A DNA stretch of 64,000 nt from Azotobacter vinelandii CA. Its GTDB lineage: Bacteria > Pseudomonadota > Gammaproteobacteria > Pseudomonadales > Pseudomonadaceae. The first letter of the stretch is position 1. Each line of letters begins with the position of its first letter. Shown here piece by piece: positions 8,186 to 16,506 of the stretch. The stretch is taken from assembly GCF_000380335.1 (NCBI RefSeq), contig NC_021149.1, positions 992,001 through 1,056,000 on the forward strand, written 5' to 3'. The translations under genes and the position numbers were made by a program. The notes beneath the pieces are model-generated. The model worked only from the letters and a program-made list of their open reading frames with translations, was not told the DNA's origin and did no database searches.

Positions 8186-8644
8186 ATGAACGATATCCAG
8201 CTTTTTCTGGCCCACGCCATCCAGTTGGAGAAGGAGTCGGCGCGCCGCTATGAGGAACTGGCCGAGGCCATGCAGAGCCTCGGCAGCACGGAGGTGGCCG
8301 AATTCTTCCGGCAGATGGCGCACTATTCCCGCCTGCACCTGAAGGAGGCCATGCAGCGTGGCGGTTTTCACGACCTGCCGAAGCTGGCCCCCGATGCCTA
8401 CGAATGGCCCGAAGGGACGAGTCCCGAAGCGGCCGCCTGGGCCGGCGCGGATGGTTTCATGGACGTGTCCGGCGCCCTGGACCTGGCCCTGGACGGCGAG
8501 CGTCGCAGTTGCGACTACTACCGGGCCATCGCCGAGAGGACCCCGGACCCGGAAGTGAAGCGCATGGCCGAGGCTTTCGCCGAGGAGGAGGCCGAACACG
8601 TGGCCCAGTTGGAAGCCTGGCGGAGCCGCTCGGCCAAGAACTGA
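8186..8644 (+). CDS. Ferritin-like/rubrerythrin-type diiron protein attached to the fix operon
   Basis: Four-helix-bundle protein of 152 residues without a rubredoxin domain. The second helix pair has a normal ligand pattern (E105 in GERRSCDYY, then AEEEAEH at 132-138). The first pair has E15/E17, but the matching segment reads AHYSRLH (45-51) instead of the usual A-x-E-E-x-x-H, so one glutamate ligand looks replaced. It starts nine bases after fixX, so it is probably cotranscribed and sigma-54 dependent. A peroxide- or oxygen-scavenging or iron-handling role for nitrogenase protection is inferred. An ATG at 8180 exists, but GAGGG is correctly spaced only from the ATG at 8186. Confidence 0.8.
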   Translation: MNDIQLFLAHAIQLEKESARRYEELAEAMQSLGSTEVAEFFRQMAHYSRLHLKEAMQRGGFHDLPKLAPDAYEWPEGTSPEAAAWAGADGFMDVSGALDLALDGERRSCDYYRAIAERTPDPEVKRMAEAFAEEEAEHVAQLEAWRSRSAKN

Positions 8645-8659
8645 AGTCGTTTCGGACTC

Positions 8660-8695
8660 GGCCGGCAGGAGCGGTTCGAACCGCTCCTGCCGGCC
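8660..8695. terminator. Strong palindromic terminator between the fix operon and the TerC gene
   Basis: A perfect 36-bp palindrome: an 18-bp arm starting GGCCGGCAGGAGCGG and its exact complement. It sits 16 bp after the last fix-operon stop and 7 bp before the stop of the convergent TerC gene. No T-run is seen, but position and stem strength suit bidirectional termination. Confidence 0.7.
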
Positions 8696-8701
8696 GGTTC
8701 G

Positions 8702-9706
8702 TCAGTGGAGTGGCTTGCCGGGGTCCTCGAGCACCGGCTGGTTGCGGGTCTTCCACAGGGACACCAGGACGCCGCCGAGCAACAGGCCGAAGGTGACGCC
8801 GAGCGAGATGCCGGCCGGGATCTTGCCGATGATGTTGACCAGGAAGATTTTGGCGCCGATGAACACCAGCACCAGGGCCAGGGCGTACTTCAGGTAGGCG
8901 AAGCGGTGGATCAGCGCCGCCAGGGCGAAGTACAGCGCCCGCAGGCCGAGGACGGCGAAGATGTTCGAGGTGTAGACGATGAAGGGGTCCAGGGTGATGG
9001 CGAAGATCGCCGGCACGCTGTCCACCGCGAACACCACGTCGGCACACTCGATCAGGATCAGTGCCAGCAGGAGCGGGGTGGCCCAGATCACGCTTTTGCC
9101 GCTGGCGTTGGGCTGGCGGACGAGGAAGCGCCCGTCGTGCAACTGGTCGGTCACCCGCAGGTGGCTGCGCAGGAACCGGACGAACTTGTTGTTTTCCATG
9201 TTCTGTTCGTCATCGACTCTGGAAAACAGCATTCTCAGGCCGGTCAGCAGCAGGAACAGGCCGAACACGTAAAGGATCCAGTGGAACTGGGTGATCAGCG
9301 CGGCGCCCAGGCCGATCATCAGCGCACGCAGCACGATCACGCCGAGGATGCCCCAGAACAGCACTTCATGCTGGTATTTGCGGGGAATGGCCAGGTAGCC
9401 GAAGATCATCGCCATGACGAACACGTTGTCCATCGACAGCGACTTCTCGATCAAAAAGCCGGTGTAGTATTCGAGACTCGCGTCCGCTCCCTTCCAGTGC
9501 CAGACCAGCAGGCCGAACAGCAGCCCCGCGCTGATGTAGCCGGCCGACAGCAGCAGGCTTTCCTTCACGCCGATTTCATGATGGTCGCGGTGCAGCACGC
9601 CGAGGTCGAAGGTCAGCAGCGCGACGACGATGCCGATGAACAGCAGCCACAGCCAAGTGGGTGTACCGAGAAAAGCGGTCGAGGCAAACGCCATGAAAGC
9701 GTCCAT
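8702..9706 (-). CDS. TerC family integral membrane protein (Alx/YkoY-like)
   Basis: Inner-membrane protein of 334 residues with about nine helices. It carries the TerC-family signatures (EKSLSMDNVFVMAMIF near 82-97 and ECADVVFAVDSVPAIFAI near 220-237), whose acidic residues probably bind metal. Relatives include E. coli Alx (alkali-induced) and proteins that export manganese or help load it onto secreted enzymes. The upstream ATG (9754) is disfavoured because AAGGAGG lies seven bases before the ATG at 9706. It converges with the fix operon and stands alone. No recognisable manganese (yybP-ykoY) riboswitch was found in its leader. Confidence 0.88.
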   Translation of the reverse strand: MDAFMAFASTAFLGTPTWLWLLFIGIVVALLTFDLGVLHRDHHEIGVKESLLLSAGYISAGLLFGLLVWHWKGADASLEYYTGFLIEKSLSMDNVFVMAMIFGYLAIPRKYQHEVLFWGILGVIVLRALMIGLGAALITQFHWILYVFGLFLLLTGLRMLFSRVDDEQNMENNKFVRFLRSHLRVTDQLHDGRFLVRQPNASGKSVIWATPLLLALILIECADVVFAVDSVPAIFAITLDPFIVYTSNIFAVLGLRALYFALAALIHRFAYLKYALALVLVFIGAKIFLVNIIGKIPAGISLGVTFGLLLGGVLVSLWKTRNQPVLEDPGKPLH

Positions 9707-9878
9707 AAGCCCCTCCTTGCAATGTCGAAGTTGAAGGATCGGTGACTCCGACATGGCGGCGGCAGCCGTCAGAGGGGCCCGGCGTCACGTATTCAGGCTA
9801 GTGATCCGGCGCGCAGGACTCAAGCCCGAAGCCGTTGCAAGCTTTTTCGGAGCGCCAGGCGGCGTGCTCCGCTGGAGT

Positions 9879-10568
9879 TCAGGGCTCGAAGCGGTAGCCG
9901 ACGCCGATCTCGGTGATGATGTGCCGCGGCTGGGCCGGGATACGCTCGATCTTCTGCCGCAGATGGCCCACGTAGATCCGCAGGTACTGATTGTTTTCCA
10001 GCGCGTGGCTGCCCCAGATCTGCAGCAGCAGTTGCCGGTGGGTGAGCACCCGGCCGGGGTTGGAGGCCAGCAGGATCAGCAGGCGGTACTGGATGTCGGT
10101 CAGATGCAGGGGTTCGCCGGCACGGGTGACCGCGCGGTGCACGCAGTCGATCCGGCACTCGCCGAACTCGATGATCGGCTCCAGTTGTTCCCGCTCCGAA
10201 GGGTTGCGGCGCAGCAGGGCACGCACCCGCGCCAGCAACTCGGAAACCCCGAAGGGCTTGGTCAGGTAGTCGTCGGCGCCGGCATCCAGGGCGGTGACCT
10301 TGCTGATTTCCTGGGAGCGGGCGGAGAGCACCAGGATGGGCACCGCGGACCAGATCCGGTAGTCGCGGATGAAGTTGATGCCGTTGCGGTCCGGCAGGCC
10401 CAGGTCGAGGATCAGCAGGTCCGGCTTGCGGGCGCCGGCTTCCACCGCGCCCTGGGCGGCGGTACCGGCCTCGATGATGGTGTAGCCTTCGCCTTCCAGG
10501 GTGGCGGCCACCAGTTCGCGGATCTGCGGGTCGTCCTCCACCAGCAGGATGGTCGGGGTTTCGCTCAT
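9879..10568 (-). CDS. kdpE: OmpR-family response regulator, KdpE-like
   Basis: DNA-binding regulator of 229 residues. The receiver domain has the acidic pocket E11/D12/D13, the phospho-acceptor D55 (LLILDLGLPD) and K104 (YLTKPFG). A C-terminal winged helix (about 135-225) ends IITEIGVGYRFEP. Sequence style and pairing with the downstream-encoded DUF4118 kinase point to KdpE. Its start overlaps the kinase stop by four bases, so both are one operon. No kdpFABC potassium pump genes are next to it in this window, so its targets are unknown. Confidence 0.85.
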   Translation of the reverse strand: MSETPTILLVEDDPQIRELVAATLEGEGYTIIEAGTAAQGAVEAGARKPDLLILDLGLPDRNGINFIRDYRIWSAVPILVLSARSQEISKVTALDAGADDYLTKPFGVSELLARVRALLRRNPSEREQLEPIIEFGECRIDCVHRAVTRAGEPLHLTDIQYRLLILLASNPGRVLTHRQLLLQIWGSHALENNQYLRIYVGHLRQKIERIPAQPRHIITEIGVGYRFEP

Positions 10569-12031
10569 GTCTCGTCCTTCAAGTCGCTCAGGGTAGGCGC
10601 GCTGCCCAGCGGCAGGCGCAGGCGGAAACAGGCGCCGCCGCCCATGCGGTTTTCCGCCAGTACCTGGCCGCCATGGGCCTCGGCGATACTGCGGGCGATA
10701 GCCAGCCCGAGGCCGACTCCAGGGATATTGGACTCGGTCTGGCCACGGCGGAACAGGCCGAACAGCTCCTCGGCGCCCTCGGGCGGCAGTCCGGGGCCCC
10801 AGTCGCAGACCATCACGTCCAGCCAGTCGCCGAAACGGCGTACCACCAGCTCCACCGGGGTATCGGCCGGCGAGTACTTGATGGCGTTTTCCAGGAGGTT
10901 CCACAGCACTCGCTCCACCAGCACCGCATCGAAGCACAGCGGCGGCAGGCCCAGCGGGATGTCCAGGGTGATCTCCCGGTCCTTCCACTGGGTGCGGACC
11001 TGGCGCAGGGTGGCGCCGATGACTTCGTCGATCGGCTGCCAGGCCTCGTTCAGTTCGATGTTGCCGGAGCGCAGGCGGGCCATGTCGAGCAGGTTGGTGA
11101 CCAACTGGTTGATCGACAGGGCCTGATTGCGCAGGGCGTTCAGCATGTTCTTCTGGCGCTCCGGCGAGGCCTTGCCGAGGGCCAGGGTGTCGGCCAGTCC
11201 GACCATCACCGTCAGCGGCGTGCGCAGGTCGTGGGACAGCGCGGAGAGGATGGAGCTGCGCAGGGACTCGGCGGCTCGGCGCAGTTCGGTTTCCCGGGCG
11301 ATCTCGGCGAAGTGGGTGCGCTCCAGGGCGACGGTCAGCACCGACGAGGCGGTTTCCAGGAAGGTGCGGGTCGCATCGCTGCCTGCCTGGGTCGCCGGCA
11401 GTTCGCAGGCCAGCACGTGCTGCGGGCCGCTGGCGATCAGCGGGACCAGGGCCAGCGTGTGCTGCGGGTCGCTGCCGGCGCTCATCAGGGGATGGCGGCT
11501 GGCGAGGGCCGACTGCAGCAGCGCTGCGGTGAGCGGGGCCGGCGGCGCGGCCAGGGCGCTTTCCGGCAGGATGCGGGTATGTTCGGCCTGCAGCGCGGTG
11601 CGGAGGAAGCGGCTGGCTATCTCCTCCACTTCGGTCGGCTTCTGCGCAGCGGTCAGGTGGCGGGCCAGATCGTACAGGGCATGGGTCTGGGTTTCCCGGG
11701 CCTGCACCTGCTCGGCCTGGCCCTTCAGGGAGGCGGTGAGATGCCCGACCAACAGGGCTACCACCAGCATGACCACCGCAGCCAGCAGGTACTGGACCTC
11801 GGTGATCGCCAGGGAAAACAGCGGCGGAACGAAGACGTGGGCGTAGAGCAGGGCGCTCAGCAAGGCCGTGGCGATGGCCGGGCCGCGGCCGTAGTGGCTG
11901 CCGATGACGACGACGGCCAGTACGTAGAGCAGCGCCGTGTTGGAGAGGTCGATAGCTTCCTGCAGCGGTAGCATGAGCAGGGTGAGGCCGACGCTGACCA
12001 GGATGGCGGGCAGGAGTTTATGCAGTGTCAC
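10565..12031 (-). CDS. KdpD-like sensor histidine kinase lacking the KdpD N-terminal domains
   Basis: Membrane histidine kinase of 488 residues. A DUF4118 domain with four helices lies at about 8-98. A GAF-like region (about 115-240) follows, then the dimerisation box SALSHDLRTPLT with phospho-acceptor H267, and an HATPase domain (NLLENAIKYSP, GPGLPPEGAEELFGLF, GVGLGLAIARSIAEAHGG). Canonical KdpD is about 890 residues because it begins with the KdpD and universal-stress-protein domains that sense K+ and c-di-AMP; these are absent here. The start is a GTG with a weak ribosome site. It overlaps the regulator gene by four bases. Confidence 0.85.
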   Translation of the reverse strand: MTLHKLLPAILVSVGLTLLMLPLQEAIDLSNTALLYVLAVVVIGSHYGRGPAIATALLSALLYAHVFVPPLFSLAITEVQYLLAAVVMLVVALLVGHLTASLKGQAEQVQARETQTHALYDLARHLTAAQKPTEVEEIASRFLRTALQAEHTRILPESALAAPPAPLTAALLQSALASRHPLMSAGSDPQHTLALVPLIASGPQHVLACELPATQAGSDATRTFLETASSVLTVALERTHFAEIARETELRRAAESLRSSILSALSHDLRTPLTVMVGLADTLALGKASPERQKNMLNALRNQALSINQLVTNLLDMARLRSGNIELNEAWQPIDEVIGATLRQVRTQWKDREITLDIPLGLPPLCFDAVLVERVLWNLLENAIKYSPADTPVELVVRRFGDWLDVMVCDWGPGLPPEGAEELFGLFRRGQTESNIPGVGLGLAIARSIAEAHGGQVLAENRMGGGACFRLRLPLGSAPTLSDLKDET

Positions 12032-12272
12032 GGTGGCCTGGTCTTACCCCGGGGTCTCGAAGACGGGACATCCTATCGGGAGCGGAATAAAAACGGTATA
12101 AAAAACGACCAGTTACAGTTCGTCTTTCGTCATCGGGCGAGCGTGAACTCCAGGTCTCGAAGAGGGCAGGACATCGTTGCGCGGGTGTGTGAGAAGGTGA
12201 TTCGGCAGGATGTGTTTGGGGTCTTCTTGAAAGTTTTGTGACAATGCCGCCCCCTTTCCTGAGCTCCCTCAC
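12032..12272. other. Divergent promoter region between the kinase and the phosphate transporter
   Basis: Intergenic stretch of 241 bp driving divergent genes. A TTGAAA hexamer lies about 40 bp before the transporter start. No convincing Pho box or palindrome was found, and no gene is seen here. Confidence 0.5.
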
Positions 12273-13751
12273 ATGCTTGACCTTTTGCTTGAGTTGGACG
12301 GCTGGCTGCTCGTCGGTCTGGCCGTGGCGCTGACCTTCGTTCTGGCCTTCGAATTCATCAACGGCTTCCACGACACCGCGAACGCGGTGGCGACGGTGAT
12401 CTACACCAAGGCCATGCCGCCCTATCTGGCGGTCTTCGCATCCGGGGTGTTCAACTTCCTCGGCGTTCTGCTGGGCGGTGTCGGCGTGGCTTATGCCATC
12501 GTGCACCTGCTCCCCGTCGAGCTGCTCATCGACGTGAACACCGGCCGCGGGCTGGCCATGGTCTTCTCGCTGCTGGCCGCCGCCATCGTCTGGAACCTGG
12601 GCACCTGGTATTTCGGCATCCCGGCCTCGAGTTCGCATACCCTGATCGGCTCGATCCTCGGCGTGGGCCTGGCCAATACGCTGTTGACCGATGTGACGGT
12701 CTCCGAAGGCGTCAACTGGCAGAAGGCCGCCGATATCGGCATTTCACTGCTGTTCTCGCCGCTGGCGGGTTTCCTGGTCGCCGGCTCGATCTTCCTCGGC
12801 CTGAAGCTGTGGAAGCCGCGCTCCTCCATGCATAGCTCCCCACAGCAGCGCAAGGCGCAGATAGGCAAGAAGCATCCACCGTTCTGGAACCGCCTGATCC
12901 TGGTCCTGTCGGCCATGGGCGTGAGCTTCGTGCATGGTTCGAACGACGGCCAGAAGGGCATCGGCTTGATCATGCTGGTACTGATCGGGATAGTGCCCGC
13001 GCACTTCGCCCTCAACCTGGACAGCACGGCCTACGAACTCGACCGGACGCGCGACGCGGCCGTGCATCTGCGCGACTTCTACCAGCGCAATGCCGGATCG
13101 CTCGCGGAATACCTGGCGCTCGGCAAGGGCAACGGCACCGACCTGCCGGAGAAGTACCGCTGCGATCCCAAGCAGACCGAGGTCACCCTGGAAGCCCTGA
13201 TGGCGGCCCTGGACGGGGCGCGGGTCTATGCGGAGCTGCCGGAGCAGATGCGGGTCGACATTCGCCGCTATCTGCTCTGCCTGGACGACTCGGCGCGCAA
13301 GGTCGGCAAGCTGGAGGAACTGTCGGCGGCGGAGAAGAGGGATCTGGAGAAGCTGCGCAAGGATCTGCGGGCGACGACCGAGTACGCGCCGTTCTGGGTG
13401 GTGATGGCGGTGGCCATGGCCCTGGGCCTGGGAACCATGATCGGCTGGCGGCGCGTCGTTCTGACCGTGGGCGAGAAGATCGGCAAGGAGGGTATGACCT
13501 ATGCGCAGGGCATGAGCGCCCAGGTCACGGCCGCCATGGCCATCGGCTTGGCCAACCTCTACAGCCTGCCGGTCTCGACGACCCATGTGCTGTCGTCCGG
13601 CGTGGCGGGTAGCATGGTCGCCAACCGGAGCGGCCTGCAGGGCGGCACGGTGGGGAGCATTCTCCTCGCCTGGGTGATGACCCTGCCGGCGGCGATGGGA
13701 CTGGCCGCAGGTCTGTATCTGCTCGCCAATTACCTGTTCATCGGCAACTGA
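12273..13751 (+). CDS. pit: PiT family inorganic phosphate transporter
   Basis: Low-affinity phosphate (metal-phosphate:H+) symporter of 492 residues with about ten membrane helices. Both PiT signatures are present: FEFINGFHDTANAVATVIYT in the N-terminal half and GVSFVHGSNDGQKGIGLIML in the centre. A hydrophilic loop of about 120 residues (about 250-370) separates the halves. The C-terminal half repeats the fold (ANLYSLPVSTTHVLSSGVAG). It is divergent from the Kdp-like two-component genes and followed by a hairpin, so it is probably monocistronic. Confidence 0.92.
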   Translation: MLDLLLELDGWLLVGLAVALTFVLAFEFINGFHDTANAVATVIYTKAMPPYLAVFASGVFNFLGVLLGGVGVAYAIVHLLPVELLIDVNTGRGLAMVFSLLAAAIVWNLGTWYFGIPASSSHTLIGSILGVGLANTLLTDVTVSEGVNWQKAADIGISLLFSPLAGFLVAGSIFLGLKLWKPRSSMHSSPQQRKAQIGKKHPPFWNRLILVLSAMGVSFVHGSNDGQKGIGLIMLVLIGIVPAHFALNLDSTAYELDRTRDAAVHLRDFYQRNAGSLAEYLALGKGNGTDLPEKYRCDPKQTEVTLEALMAALDGARVYAELPEQMRVDIRRYLLCLDDSARKVGKLEELSAAEKRDLEKLRKDLRATTEYAPFWVVMAVAMALGLGTMIGWRRVVLTVGEKIGKEGMTYAQGMSAQVTAAMAIGLANLYSLPVSTTHVLSSGVAGSMVANRSGLQGGTVGSILLAWVMTLPAAMGLAAGLYLLANYLFIGN

Positions 13752-13765
13752 CCCGCGCTCCGGGG

Positions 13766-13789
13766 GGACCGGCAGGAACGGGCCGGTCC
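13766..13789 (+). terminator. Hairpin after the phosphate transporter
   Basis: An 8-bp perfect stem (GGACCGGC / GCCGGTCC) with an 8-nt loop, 14 bp after the pit stop codon. It lacks a T-run. The following 13790-13991 holds no convincing gene. Confidence 0.45.
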
Positions 13790-13991
13790 GCCACGGCCTA
13801 CGGCGATGCCGCGCGCAGGCAAGGGGGCCGGCCTGTGTCGGTTGCGGATATGGACGTCCCGGCGCCAAGGTGCCTGCTGCCTTGCCTGCCTCACGCGCAG
13901 GGGCGATGCGGGGCGGTCCGCTCCGGGATTCCGCTTTTCCGGTGTTGGCCGGGACGATCGGGAGAGGGGGATTTCGAAGGAGGGGCCATCG

Positions 13992-14012
13992 CGCCGCCCC
14001 GGCGGGGCGGCG
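13992..14012 (-). terminator. Hairpin after tonB
   Basis: A perfect 9-bp stem (CGCCGCCCC / GGGGCGGCG) with a 3-nt loop, 8 bp beyond the tonB stop codon. It is the likely end of the exbB-exbD-tonB transcript. No T-run follows. Confidence 0.5.
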
Positions 14013-14020
14013 GTTGGCGA

Positions 14021-14863
14021 TCAGCGGTCGCGCAGCGAATAGGCGAAGGGCGCCACCACTTCCAGGGTGCCGTTGGTCAGCAGCTCCGCTGGTGGGGGCG
14101 GTAGCGGCTCGGCACGGCGGATCATCTGCAGGGTGGCCTGATCCAGGGCGATCCTGCCCGAGCGGGCGACCAACTCGTAGGACAGCAGCCGGCCCTGGCC
14201 GTCGATCTTGAAGCGCAGGGTGACGGTGCCTTCGTCGCCGCGGCGGCGAGACTCCGGCGGGTAGCGCTTGTAACGGCTCAGGTGCGCGCGCAGGATGCCC
14301 TGCCAGGTCGGCATCGCGTTCGACGACCCGGGGGTGCCCATCTGACCGGCCGGCTTCGCGTTGCTGTCCGCGGCGTTCGATGCCCCGGCGGCGGCCGCGT
14401 TGCCTTGCGCCTGGCTCTGGGCGACCTGTTGCTGCGGCTCGGCGTCCTGCTTCTGCTCTTGCTTCTGTTCCTGCTTGGGGTCGGGCTTTTTCTGCTCCCG
14501 CTTGGCCTCGGTCTTGGGTTTCGGCTTGGGTTTTTCTTTCTGCTTGGGCTTGGGCGGCGGCAGGGCCAGCTTGGGCTTGGGCGCCTCGATCGGCTTCGCC
14601 TGCGCCAGCATGTCGGGTTGCGCTTCCGGTTCCGGCTCTGGCTCCGCCGTCGGGGGCGGTGGTGCGGCCGCCGCAGCCGCTGCCGCGGCAGGAGCGGCGG
14701 CGGGCGCCAGGTCCACCATCATGGCCGGTGGCGGCGGCGCCAACTGGATCGGCTTGCTCTCCGGCCGCCAGTACAGCGACCAGAGCGCTATGCCGACGTG
14801 CAGGCCGAGCACCAGCAGCAGGCACAGGCCCCAGCGCGGCAGAACACGCAGTTGTTCGCTCAT
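14021..14863 (-). CDS. tonB: TonB energy-transducing protein
   Basis: Periplasm-spanning protein of 280 residues anchored by one N-terminal helix (about 12-29, GLCLLLVLGLHVGIALWSLY). A long flexible linker is first Ala/Pro-rich, then Pro/Glu and Lys/Pro-rich (KPKPKPKTEAKREQKKPDPK). A C-terminal TonB domain (about 190-280) contains YPPESRRRGDEGTVTLRF and ends EVVAPFAYSLRDR. It passes proton-motive energy from ExbB/ExbD to outer-membrane receptors such as the one at the left edge. It overlaps exbD by four bases (ATGA). Confidence 0.92.
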   Translation of the reverse strand: MSEQLRVLPRWGLCLLLVLGLHVGIALWSLYWRPESKPIQLAPPPPAMMVDLAPAAAPAAAAAAAAAPPPPTAEPEPEPEAQPDMLAQAKPIEAPKPKLALPPPKPKQKEKPKPKPKTEAKREQKKPDPKQEQKQEQKQDAEPQQQVAQSQAQGNAAAAGASNAADSNAKPAGQMGTPGSSNAMPTWQGILRAHLSRYKRYPPESRRRGDEGTVTLRFKIDGQGRLLSYELVARSGRIALDQATLQMIRRAEPLPPPPAELLTNGTLEVVAPFAYSLRDR

Positions 14864-15285
14864 GGCTTGCCCACTGTCTCGAGGCCGACCAGCCCGATCT
14901 TCAGGTAGCCGGCGGTACGCAACAGATCCATGACCTCCATCAGTTGGCCATATTCCACGTCCTCGTCGCCACGGACGAAGATGGTTTCTTCCTTGTCGCC
15001 CTTGGTCTGCTGGTCGAGCGTGTTGCCGAGCAGGTCCGGCTCCACCCTGTCGTTGCCGATATAGAGACTGTGATCCTTCTTGATGCTCAGGTAGATCGGC
15101 TGGTCCGGGCGTGGCGTCGGCTGCGCGGTCGAGGCGGGCAGGTCGACCTTGACGTCCACGGTGGCCAGCGGGGCGGCGACCATGAAGATGATCAGGAGCA
15201 CCAGCATGACGTCGATAAAGGGGGTGACATTGATGTCGTGGGCTTCCTGGAGGTCATCCCCCCCCTCGTTCATGTGCATTCCCAT
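14860..15285 (-). CDS. exbD: ExbD proton-channel subunit
   Basis: Protein of 141 residues with a single membrane helix (about 22-43) containing the essential aspartate in VTPFIDVMLVLLIIFMV, then a periplasmic domain ending LVGLETVGKP. It forms the motor with ExbB for TonB. Three bases separate it from exbB and four overlap tonB, so the three genes are one translationally linked unit. Confidence 0.94.
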   Translation of the reverse strand: MGMHMNEGGDDLQEAHDINVTPFIDVMLVLLIIFMVAAPLATVDVKVDLPASTAQPTPRPDQPIYLSIKKDHSLYIGNDRVEPDLLGNTLDQQTKGDKEETIFVRGDEDVEYGQLMEVMDLLRTAGYLKIGLVGLETVGKP

Positions 15286-15288
15286 GGC

Positions 15289-16368
15289 TTACTCCACTGC
15301 CGCCCTGAGCGATACCGGCGCCGGACTCTGACGGACGTTCGACGGCTGGTCAAGATCGCGGCTGACCAGCAGCAGCACCTCGGACGAGAGGTTGGCGACC
15401 TGCGCCTTGTAGGCGGCGATGGAACGGGCGAAGACGTTGTAGATGATGACCGCGGGGATCGCCGCGACCAGGCCGATGGCGGTGGCCAGCAGGGCCTCGG
15501 CGATGCCGGGGGCGACCACCGCGAGGTTGGTGGTCTGCGATTTGGCGATGCCGATGAAGCTGTTCATGATGCCCCAGACGGTACCGAACAGGCCGACGAA
15601 CGGCGAGGTGGAGCCGATGGTGGCGAGTACGCCGGTACCTACGCTCATCTTGCGGCCGCATTCGGCGACCAGGCGTTCGAGACGGAAGCTGACGCGCTCC
15701 TTGATGCCGTCCTTGTCGATGGTGCCGGCGGAAAGCTGCAGTTCTTCGCGGGCGTCGGCGATCAACTTGGCCCTGAGGCAGTTCTCGCCGCTCGGCAGCG
15801 CGGAGGCCTGATCGAGGGTCCGCAGGCCCTTGATGTCGGCCAGCGACCGCTGCAGGCGACGGCGCGCGCCGAGCAGTTCGAGCCCCTTGGCCATCCAGAT
15901 GGTCCAGGTGACCACCGAAGCCAGCAGCAGGCCGATCATCACGCCTTTCACCACGATGTCGGCGTTCTGGTACATGCCCCAGGGCGACAGGTCGTGGGCC
16001 AGACCGGACTCGGCCGGCTCCTCCGCCTCGCCGGGGACGGCTGCCGAGCTGGCGTCGGCCGGCGCGGCGGCACCGGCTTCGCCGGCGGGCTGGCCCGCGG
16101 CCGCTGTAGCCGGATCGGTCGGCGCGTCGGTCGCAGGCAGCGCCGGAGCGCCCGCGGCAGGCGGCGTTGCCGCTGCGGAAGGAGACGCGGCGGTGGAGGC
16201 TGGAGAGGTGCCGGGCGCCGTCGCATTGGGCGTCGTCGCCGCGCCGGACGTCGATTCGACGGCCTGGATGGCGGGCGCCAGCAGCAGGCTGCAGAGCAGC
16301 AGGGCGGCGGGCAGACGACGGCGTGGGACTGATCGGGTTGGCTGGGCGCTGGAAAGGATAGGGTACAT
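15289..16368 (-). CDS. exbB: ExbB proton-channel subunit with long Ala/Pro-rich N-terminal extension
   Basis: Protein of 359 residues. A signal-like segment lies at about 20-36 (LPAALLLCSLLLAPAIQAVE). About 95 residues of Ala/Pro/Thr-rich, presumably periplasmic sequence follow. The MotA/TolQ/ExbB core begins near 140, with helices at about 141-163, 260-285 (SPFVGLFGTVWGIMNSFIGI) and 300-320. E. coli ExbB is about 244 residues, so the extension accounts for the difference; pseudomonad ExbB proteins also carry one. It is the first gene of the exbB-exbD-tonB operon. Confidence 0.9.
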   Translation of the reverse strand: MYPILSSAQPTRSVPRRRLPAALLLCSLLLAPAIQAVESTSGAATTPNATAPGTSPASTAASPSAAATPPAAGAPALPATDAPTDPATAAAGQPAGEAGAAAPADASSAAVPGEAEEPAESGLAHDLSPWGMYQNADIVVKGVMIGLLLASVVTWTIWMAKGLELLGARRRLQRSLADIKGLRTLDQASALPSGENCLRAKLIADAREELQLSAGTIDKDGIKERVSFRLERLVAECGRKMSVGTGVLATIGSTSPFVGLFGTVWGIMNSFIGIAKSQTTNLAVVAPGIAEALLATAIGLVAAIPAVIIYNVFARSIAAYKAQVANLSSEVLLLVSRDLDQPSNVRQSPAPVSLRAAVE

Positions 16369-16440
16369 GGGCCGGATATCTGAGTGAGGGCAGTGTCGCT
16401 GCCAGGATAGTCGGAGCCACCAAGGGAAGGGCCGCTTCAG

Positions 16441-16457
16441 CCTTATTATGGATAAGG
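16441..16457. promoter_or_regulatory. Palindrome upstream of exbB
   Basis: CCTTAT-N5-ATAAGG, a perfect 6-bp inverted repeat 73 bp upstream of the exbB start. AT-rich palindromes at TonB-system genes are often Fur or similar operators. The match to the Fur consensus is weak, so the protein is unknown. Confidence 0.4.
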
Positions 16458-16489
16458 ATCGCGGGCCTGGCCGTCACCTTGGCGATTTG

Positions 16490-16506
16490 TTAGGCAATTA
16501 TCCTAA
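16490..16506. promoter_or_regulatory. Second palindrome upstream of exbB
   Basis: TTAGG-N7-CCTAA around AATTAT, with GATAAT on the exbB-coding strand that could also be a -10 hexamer. It is 122 bp upstream of exbB in the 386-bp gap between oprD and exbB. No gene is seen in that gap. Confidence 0.4.

Noticed and set aside
9707-9878. Possible manganese (yybP-ykoY) riboswitch in front of the TerC gene
   Set aside because: Searched because relatives carry one, but the conserved loop sequences were not found in the leader.
12032-12272. Possible Pho box upstream of the PiT transporter
   Set aside because: No pair of CTGTCAT-like direct repeats; only scattered partial matches.
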